A DNA stretch of 64,000 nucleotides from Edaphochlamys debaryana (lineage: Eukaryota > Chlorophyta > Chlorophyceae > Chlamydomonadales): the NCBI GenBank assembly GCA_016858145.1, contig JAEHOE010000001.1, positions 2,356,001 to 2,420,000 of the forward strand, written 5' to 3'. Both the position numbers and the translations under genes were made by a program. The notes beneath the pieces are model-generated. The model worked only from the letters and a program-made list of their open reading frames with translations. It searched no databases and was not told where the DNA came from. Shown piece after piece: positions 56,813 to 64,000 of this stretch (within the stretch, counting starts at the first letter, position 1; each line of letters opens with the position of its first letter).

Positions 56813-59367
56813 ATGCAGGGCGCGTTCTCTGGAGCCGCGCGCTGGGCGTGGGGCATCTTCCAACAAGCCCGCGGCGCCTCGTCCAGCCCGCAGCAGGGAC
56901 AGCAACAGCGGGGGGATGGTAGCAATGGAGCTAAGCGCGGAGTGGTCATAACAGCGCCCGAGGCGACGGCCTGGCCCGATGAGGGCTCGCGCCCTGCGCT
57001 AATCTCCCGCACGCTGGCCCGCCTGAGCGCTGTGGGCAGCAGCCTGCTGGAGCTTGCGGAGGACGACGGCGACGCCCCTGACCCGGCAGACTCTTCCTCG
57101 TTGGAGGTGCCAGGCGTGCCGGGTGCCGTCCCATCCGCCGGCGTGACAGCGCTGGACAGCTGGGCGCGGAGCCAGCCCATCTCCCAGGAGGCCCCGGAGC
57201 CCAGCGACAGCCCCGCCTCCTCAGACGCCCTCATTGCCGGGCCCTGGCTCTCCCGCTGGCTGGCCGACCACGCCGGCCCAGAGCTGGCGGCCGCCGCCCA
57301 GGCCGCCGACTTCCTGGGCTGCCAGGCCTTCACGCAGCTGTACGTGGAGGTGCAGCTGCTGAGGGTGGCGCTGCTGCCCGAGGCGGACCTGCTGCGGCCG
57401 GCGGGGCGGTGGGGCGCGCGGAGAGAGCTGGTGCTGCCCCCGCTGGCTCGCCTGACCGAGGTGGGTGGGGTCTGGGGTGGTGAGAGGGGCCAGGGCCGAG
57501 CGAGCGCCAGCTGCATTGGCTGGCAATAAGTGGCTGCTGGGGATGGTCAGCGCGAGGTGAAACCGGGAGCATCTTGTTCGTGGCGGAGGCGAGTTCGGCG
57601 GTTGAGGCAGACTTGGTTTACTCGCTTTCGCCTCCCCCTCCCACCAGGCCGACTTCGACAAGCTGCCCCGCCAGCAGCGGCACTACGAGCTGCAGCGCGT
57701 GGAGCGGGAGCGGGGGCAGGCGCAGGGCTCCGCGGAGCAGCAGCAGCCCGGCAGCACCAGCGACCCGGGCCGCGCAGACTCCAGGGCAGCTGCCGGCCAG
57801 GCTCAGGGCCAGGGCCAGGCCCAGGGCGAGGGGGCACGGGACGGCGGGGCGACGCGCACGGCAGAGCAGGAGTGGGACGACTGGTACCGGCAGCCGGACC
57901 ACTGCCGTGCACCCTCGTCCGAACCGGGTTCGGGGGACGGGGCGGACGAGGCGGGCGACGCTGGGCAGCCCTCTTCAGAGCCCCCAGGGGACGCGCCCCC
58001 GGGCCTGCCCCCGAGGCATCTGGCCCCCGGGGAGCTGGAGGCGCTGGTGGCGGGGGTGGTGGGGGGCAACATGCTGCGAGCCACCAGTGCCACGGAGCAC
58101 GACGTGCGGTGCGTGACGTGACTTGGCGTAGCATGGGCACGGGATGGGTCTTGTGAGGATGCACGTGGGCGCAAGCATTTGGAAAGGCCTTTCTGGCGAG
58201 TTGATTCCCGTTGTGCTGGCTCGGGTAGCTCTGTACTTGACCCCTTCAACAGCGCACACATGATGTCTGCTCAAGGCGCATTTGCCGTGTGCTATCGCAG
58301 GGTGGGCCTGTGGGAGCTGGGCCTGACCCCCCTGCTGTCAGCGGGGCGGCAGGACGCAGCCACAGTCACTCAGCGCCGCGCCCCGTACCTTCGGCTGCCA
58401 CTGGAAATCCCCGGGGCGGCAGGGGGCGGCGGGGGCGCAGCTGCGGCTTCGGCAGTGTCGGCCGAGGTTGCACGCCATTACGAGGTGGGCGGGGGTCGGG
58501 TCTAGCTCAGGTAGGACATCTGCGCCATCTGCACAGTAACACCCAGGCTACATGATAGACTTTGGAACGTTAACCCAGGCGATAGGACACCCCTGATCAT
58601 TCTGCCGCCAGGGCAGGGCATTGGGGACAGAGGACCGGTATTGGGTAGCTTACAGCTCTGATGGTGCTCCTGCCCCTCTTATCCCTTCGTCCAGGTGGAG
58701 CGTGTGACCATGGAGGCAGAGGCACACGACCAGGTGAGCGCCGTGGGCCGACCGGGCCTGCTTGCTTCTGGGCAGCTGGCTGGCAACGGCCCTAGTGCAG
58801 AGCATTTACACAACCGTTACCCAGCGTGGGCTGAGCTCGTGTCCCTTTGCTACTCAACCGGCCCCGCCCCAGGGCTGGAGCAGCTTCCCCGAGGACCACA
58901 ACACCACCCGCAACTCCTGGACATGGGGGGAGGTGGTACTGTTGGGGCCGGGCGGGGCGCCCGTGCGGCCGGGGGAGCCGCCCCGCGCCTTCACCAACCT
59001 GCACGCGGTGGAGCGGTGGCAGACGCACACGCACGCCTGGGGCCCGGAGACCGAGCTGGTGCAGGACCTGAACCGCCTGGTCTTCGCCCCAGGGCCCCGG
59101 GCAGAGGGGGCCGCGGGCGGAAGTGGGCGAGGGGAGGTCGCGGAGGGTGCTGGCGGTGGTGGCAGTGGTGGGGTGGAGGCAGGGGAGCAGCAGGCGGAGC
59201 AGGGCGGGGAGGCGCAGGGCGGGGGGCACCAGCTGGTGTTGGTGCTGGGCGCCAGCTTCCCCGGCTGGAGGAACTTTGTCCGGCGGGGGCAGCTGACGGT
59301 GCACCTGCGGCCGCGGGGGCTGCCGAGCGCCGGCGGCGCAGCGGCGGCGGCGGCGGGCGGCGGGTAG
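56813..59367 (+). CDS. BTB/SKP1-fold-like protein, paralogue A
   Basis: Five exons: 56813-57460, 57648-58108, 58301-58484, 58695-58733, 58873-59367; 608 residues. Exon 1 encodes a region that reads as a BTB/POZ or SKP1-like fold (VVITAPEATAW, SRTLARLS, SLEVPGVPG, ALDSWARS, AAAAQAADFLGCQAFTQLYV). Exon 2 is a low-complexity Gln/Gly/Ala linker. Exon 5 carries a module with DHNTTRNSWTWGEV, FTNLHAVERWQTH, LVQDLNRLVFAP and ASFPGWRNFVRRG that I do not know from named families. The same architecture is found in the convergent gene ending at 60354, so the two are paralogues. BTB/SKP1 proteins usually act as ubiquitin-ligase adaptors; that role is only inferred. The ATG at 56813 is the first in frame. 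Confidence 0.75.
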
Positions 59368-60353
59368 GGATGCTGGCGATGCTCAGGGACCTGCAGGGTG
59401 TCTGTGCTGTGCATATCTGTACATTCATGTGTTCCGCATGGGAGCTCTGTATACCGGTATTCTGTGGCTGTGTTGCGAGAGGCTCAGAGTAGAGGTAGAG
59501 GAAGAGAAAGTGCAAGCGGCGCCGGCGCGTGCCAGGCTCAACGATAGGCGGGCATTGGCAGTGGACGGAGTTACTGAGCGGTGCTTGGTGGTGCTTGACC
59601 CTTGCCCAGCCTAGACTGTTCCTGTGAACCTGCTGTTGAGAACCTGCTGTTGAAACCGAGGCAAGCTATGTCTGGCGCCATGGGCGGTGGAAGGCATGGA
59701 CTCAGGACCTGGCCCCAGGGAAGATTCGGTCTCAGGGGGAAGGTTCGGTCTCACAAGTTCAAGGACCAACGTCCTCGTCTTACATTGAAAAGGTGGCCTC
59801 AAGGTGGCCCGGAAGCTCCGCCCCCCAGCCATATCGCTCAGCTGGGCGATCCCATGGTACCAGAGCGCACCTTCCCTATCTCACGCTTCACGAAGCTGCG
59901 AAGCACTCTCTGCCATTGCATGTCGCTACAGTATATGTACCGCACACCGTATCAAAGGCCGCCTTATGTACGGAGACATGGGGCGACAAAGCCTGACGTG
60001 TTTCACTACAGGTATGGTCAAGCCTCCCAAATGCCGAAGTCCATATGGCAGAGTGGCACACACCTCACTGCCCAGAAGGTCCACCCTCCCGCGCTACCAG
60101 CCTACCGATGATCAACTCTGGAGTTGGCAGCATCAGCCCGACATCTCAACTTGCAGCTTCTTCGACCCAGGTCTTGCCGAGGTAGTACATTACGCCAGGC
60201 CGCAAACCAGCCACCACACGGCCAACACACAGTACCCTGAGACGCCCGTCACACCTGAGCTGCTAACCGTACCTCGTCTGCGCCCCAAGCCCTACGCCCG
60301 CCCTCGGTACCGGTATCCAGCTGGCTGACGTGCGCTGACGCACCTCCCGCTCA
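59368..60353. other. intergenic between convergent BTB-like paralogues
   Basis: Less GC-rich than its surroundings. Frames of about 170 codons are open on the plus strand (59602-60111, 59804-60328) without recognisable motifs. A short direct repeat gaacctgctgttga occurs at about 59625 and 59640. No gene is supported. Confidence 0.4.
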
Positions 60354-62424
60354 CTACCGCGCCCGCAGGACCACCGAGAGGCTGGCGCGGTTGATGAAGT
60401 GCGTCCAGCCCGGGAAGATGCCCGCAATCAAGAACTGCAGCCAGACCGCCGCGCCCTCCGGCCCCGCCCCCTCCAAGCCCTCGCCCAGCCTGTTCAGGTC
60501 CTGCACGATGGCCGCATCAGGGCCGAGCTGGACGCTGTGCTCCTGCCACTCCTTGACGGCGTGCAGGTTGGTGTAGGCCCGGCCGTAGCCGTCGGGGCGG
60601 GCGGGGAGCACAACGTCGGGGCCGGCGTTGGCCAGGAGCAGGGCCAGCTCGCCCCAGGTCCAGGAGTTGTTGGTGGTGTTGTGGTCGTCGGGGTAGCTGC
60701 TCCAGCCCTGCGGTGGGGGCACCGGAGGAAGAGCAGCAAGACTGGAGCCCACATCACCAAGGAGTACCGAGTATCTGCCTCGGGCGGCAACCTGACTGAT
60801 CTTTGCGTACAGTACCGTAGCGGGATGTTTCGACCCCCCCGTTCCACACACCTGGTCGTGTGCCGTAGCCTGTAGCTGCAGGCGGATTACCTCGTAGTCT
60901 CGCAGGACCGCCAGTGGCAACGGCAGTGCCAGGTACTGCTCCTTGCCGTCGCTCATACGGTCTCCCTCCTCGCGGTCCGCGGTGACCTCAGGCTGGAAGT
61001 CCAGCCCGCACAGCACCGACCTGCGGTTAAGTTACGGATTCACTAAACGACGGGGGGGCCACGGGGCTCACGGGCCGAGCACATAGGGCCGGGGTTCAAC
61101 CCAGCTCTCCAGCTCCGCTAGCCGGGGATAACATGTTGATGTCTCAAAGTTTACACGCTTCTGACACGTTAGCTACGTGCCTACTGGGTTCCCAGGAGGT
61201 TCCACACAATGCTAGTAGGCTCTAAAGCCCCGGGCCGCTTCGCTGGGCCCGTAGATACCCCTAAAGAAGTACCCTGCGGTGCGTGTTACCAAAGTCACCA
61301 AGCCCCTGCCAGACTGCCCAGAGGCTTGCAGCAAGCCACGGTTTGGGCCCCGCAATCCGCAAATCCAAATGCCCAGTCCGCAGGTCAACCAAGCGCCTCA
61401 GCGTCCCTCCAGCGCCTCACCCCCGCGCAACCCGGCAAAACCGCTCCAGGCGCCGCCCCCTGCGCGGCCATGCTTGGCCCGGAGCAGCGGCAGTTCCGCA
61501 GCCAGGCTAGCCGCAGAGCCCCTTTCCAGTCGGGGCCCCACCGTCCCACTCGCCTGACCACCTCGGGCCGGGGCTCCAGCTCCCGCAACCAGTCCGAGCC
61601 GCACAGTCCCGCCGTCACGGCCTCGAAGTCCTCCAGCGGCAGCCGGCGGGCCTGCAGCGCGGCATTGCCACCGCCCGCCGCCGGCTGCGCCCCGGCTGGG
61701 CGCACGGATGGCAGCAGCTCAAGCGCCTCCTGTGTTACACGAAGGGCACAGGGCTCAACACTGCAAGCTACAAGGCGATGTCCCTAGCATGACGCGTCGA
61801 CTGATTCTCGACCATGCACAAGCGATTCTACCTGCAGCGCCCACCCTGCAGTCAGCAGCCCCTCGGTAGCCTTACCTGCGTCAGCACGCGCTCCTGCGCC
61901 GCGCGGCTGAGCTGTAAGCCCTGGCCCAGCTGGTCCTCGTCCGCCAGCGCATAGCGCAGCAGCTGCAGCTCCAGGCCCAGGCGCAGGAAGGAGCCGCAGC
62001 CTAGGAAGGCCGCCGCCTGCGCCGCCTCAGCCGCGATGACGGGGTCGCCGCAGCCGCTGGCGAGCAGGAAGGCTAGCAGGGCCTCGCCAGTGTAGCCAGG
62101 GAAGGGCGCGACAGGTGCCGGCGCGGCTCCTGCCGCCTCGTCCGGGGGTGGGGGGGCCGGCTGGAGCCCAGCCCAGGACTCAAGGACCTGCAGGCCGCGG
62201 GCTGAGATGGATGCGGGCACGCCTGGGACCGTGACGTTCGCAGGCGTGGTCCCAAGCGCGTCTCCGGCGACCGCCTCCAGCAGGTCCAGCACCACGGAGC
62301 ACCTGGCGGCTAGAAGGCCCGAAACCACAACGCTGGTGTTGGGCTGGGCCTCATCCTTCGTGCCTTCTGGCAATGGAGACGGGGCCTGCCGGGCGTGCGT
62401 TTGTTCAGGCGGCTCGTCGGGCAT
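60354..62424 (-). CDS. BTB/SKP1-fold-like protein, paralogue B
   Basis: Four exons: 62424-61876, 61729-61542, 61020-60852, 60707-60354; 419 residues. Exon 1 has the BTB/SKP1-like region (TSVVVSGLLAARCSVVLDLL, VTVPGVPASIS, ALLAFLLASG, AEAAQAAAFLGCGSF). The final exon has the same module as paralogue A: DHNTTNNSWTWGEL, YTNLHAVKEWQEH, IVQDLNRL, GIFPGWTHFINRA. It is shorter because the linker and glycine-rich insertions of A are missing. Exon 3 corresponds to exons 3 and 4 of A (both end in AHDQ), so one intron differs between the copies. The exon 2 donor at 61541 was chosen because it is the only one found that closes phase. Confidence 0.75.
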
Positions 62425-63274
62425 GTTTGAGTGTCTAAAGAAAGCTCAGATGGATTGGAGGACTTGTATCGGGAGAGGCGCACCACCAGCTCTTCCGACG
62501 CTTCGTCTCGCGGAGTCCCAGGCCCAGCAGGGTTTCGGAGGGTCTGTGGGCCCGAAGCCGAGACATGCCAGGACCCTGTCAGCTCTCACTGATTTACTCT
62601 AGCTCTATATGCGTTGTAACAGCAGGCCTGCGGGCCGAGCGGCTGGGCCTACCAACAATCGCTCGACATCCTGGAAAGCCGCTCACCGGAGGGACCCAAG
62701 CAACGTTACGATGCACGGCGGGAGTAAGTCAAGGACGTTAGACTATACTAGAAGGGGCGAAAGAGGCTGCGGACGGGGACAAGCAAAATGGCGACCAAGT
62801 GCGCGGGAGCTGCTTGAGGTGCAGGCACGTTGGATCCGTGCCGCCCACAACCAGGTCAATTTGCTGTGTTCACGCAAGCGGTTGCCGCGGGGTCACGGGG
62901 AGTGACCTTGCCACCCTGGCCGATGAGGCACCTGCCAATCCCGTTCTTGACCTTCGTCGTCGTGAGCGCGTCTCAGGCTGTCCGTTGTTGCCAGCGTCAC
63001 CTCCTCTAGATATAGCGACGCAGCAGACATTACGGCGTTGTTGCTTGTCAACACTTGTCCTCATTACTTCTAATTCCAGGCGCTTTAGCAGCAGCTTCCC
63101 GCTGTGACCGAAATCCCTGGCACATCTCTTTTACAAGTATTGTGACCGCTGGTACTTACAGCGCCAAACGTGGGGAAGCGCCCGTGCTGGCGTGAAGGTC
63201 CGCAATTTTCCGCGGCCTCTGGCGCTGCCGCGCGACAGGCAATTGACGGCAGTAGTCGTAGTATAGCTTGAAGA
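62425..63274. other. divergent intergenic region (850 bp)
   Basis: 5' flanks of BTB-like paralogue B (-) and of the small membrane protein (+). Short open frames only; no motif recognised. Confidence 0.4.
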
Positions 63275-63876
63275 ATGGGGCTTCTGTGGCTCCTAAGCGC
63301 CACGGTCGGGGACCTTCTGAAATCCACGTTGGGCGGTGGCACCACCAAAGGCGGCCGCAAGCAAGGCGGGGCAAGTGGCAAGGCCGTCAACGAGGAGCTA
63401 CTGTCAAAACTTCAAGGTCGGTTGGACCTGACGGACGAGGCAGGCGATAGGGAACGGTCCCCTAACACTCTCTGGGCTGGAGCACGAGGTCAACACCCGC
63501 GGCGGCCCGCGGGGGGGTGGGGGTCAGCGACTCTCTCGTCCGCATACTCGCTCTTATGTAGCCTCCCTCCTCCCCCCCTCCAGCCCGGTGTCTACTGGGC
63601 GCTTGCGCCTTCGCAGCCGTGGGCACGCTCCTGGCCCTCCCTACCCTCCTCGCCTTCGGCCTCCTCCTCCTCCCCGCCTGGGGAGTGGCAGAGGTTGTGT
63701 TCCTGTTCTGGTATCTATGGGCCTACCACCGGCTCAACAGGCAGCCGCGTCCCCACCGGCCGCCCCCCGATTACAACCCCCGCACCGTGTTTGATCGCTT
63801 CATCCTCCAACAAGCCTCCATCAGCAAGTATATCGACATCAAGGCGCGTATGGGGCCCACCTACCGGGCGGCCTGA
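63275..63876 (+). CDS. hypothetical small membrane protein, possibly 3' incomplete
   Basis: Two-exon model 63275-63416 and 63584-63876 (144 residues plus stop). Exon 1 gives a hydrophobic start (MGLLWLLSATVGDLL) and a Gly/Lys-rich stretch. Exon 2 gives two strongly hydrophobic segments (GTLLALPTLLAFGLLLLPAW and AEVVFLFWYLWAYHRL), then YNPRTVFDRFILQQ and YIDIK. The donor at 63417 (gtcggt) fits phase but is weak; a donor at about 63490 also fits. The short tail after YIDIK ends at a TGA; a GC donor right after that Lys codon would instead lead into an exon beyond the window, as expected if this is the N-terminus of a larger enzyme, perhaps an alpha/beta hydrolase. Family not recognised with confidence. 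Confidence 0.45.
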
Positions 63877-64000
63877 ACCGGGCTTGGGCTGCAAGGCCGG
63901 GGAAGTTGCCGTTAGGAAAACTGCCAAGCCCTGGACCAGCGGAGGACACTTCGGGGTGGTGGCAGGGGGGGTACCAGTGGTTGGGTGGATGGGCCCTGAA

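Noticed and set aside
59804..60328. 174-codon plus-strand frame between the BTB-like paralogues
   Set aside because: No motif, overlaps another open frame of the same length, and lies between the 3' ends of two convergent genes.
1..64000. tRNA, rRNA, CRISPR arrays, bacterial operons or integrated virus genes
   Set aside because: No cloverleaf, ribosomal, spacer-repeat or viral hallmark sequence was recognised; the gene structure is consistently that of a spliced eukaryotic nuclear genome. A tRNAscan or Infernal run would be needed to exclude small RNAs in the gaps.

Overview
The window looks like nuclear DNA of a green alga (core chlorophyte; Trebouxiophyceae or Chlorophyceae, class not resolved). 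The basis is the very high GC content, genes broken into many short exons by roughly 100-500 bp introns with GTGNGN-type donors and C-rich acceptors, plastid-type targeting sequences, and the protein mix (plant-type 3-methylcrotonyl-CoA carboxylase, serine racemase, a thylakoid lumen protein, an EAG-like K+ channel, a tandem class III nucleotidyl cyclase). There is no operon structure and no ribosome binding sites. Every gene model here was assembled by hand: an exon was kept only when splice sites, reading phase and protein family agreed. Nearly all junctions close in phase; the exceptions are stated.

Layout. 1-4178 (+) MCC alpha subunit, 5' end cut off by the window. 4750-8981 (+) serine racemase, whose last intron carries a 1,512-bp hAT transposon. 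10583-11950 (-) unknown acidic, Ala/Glu-rich protein. 12425-17764 (+) DOMON/dopamine-beta-hydroxylase-like membrane protein. 19068-21290 (-) chloroplast TPR protein, divergent from 21561-23480 (+) thylakoid lumen protein. 23698-24264 short hAT element with intact ends. 24736-27471 (-) HAD phosphatase-like protein, divergent from 27609-30512 (+) CinA-like/nucleotidylyltransferase fusion. 31770-33315 (+) XYPPX/CYSTM protein. 34478-35725 (-) small helical repeat protein, divergent from 35983-37593 (+) LEA-like protein. 38170-43142 (+) voltage-gated K+ channel. 44567-51907 (+) receptor-type tandem nucleotidyl cyclase. 53623-56592 (-) AlkB-like hydroxylase, divergent from 56813-59367 (+) a BTB/SKP1-like protein that faces its paralogue at 60354-62424 (-). 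63275-63876 (+) small membrane protein, possibly incomplete.

How the genes relate. They belong to unrelated pathways (leucine breakdown, D-serine metabolism, plastid biogenesis, ion transport, cyclic nucleotide signalling, stress protection, lipid or alkane oxidation), as expected for a nuclear segment. The only local organisation is four tight head-to-head pairs (137-270 bp apart, so probably shared promoters) and one tail-to-tail paralogous pair. Points most worth checking: an apparent 3-nucleotide exon that completes the cyclase catalytic motif, the division of catalytic residues between the two cyclase domains, a one-base frame conflict in the same gene, two hAT elements with intact ends and target duplications, a DBH-family protein lacking one copper site, and the BTB-like paralogue pair with an unrecognised C-terminal module.
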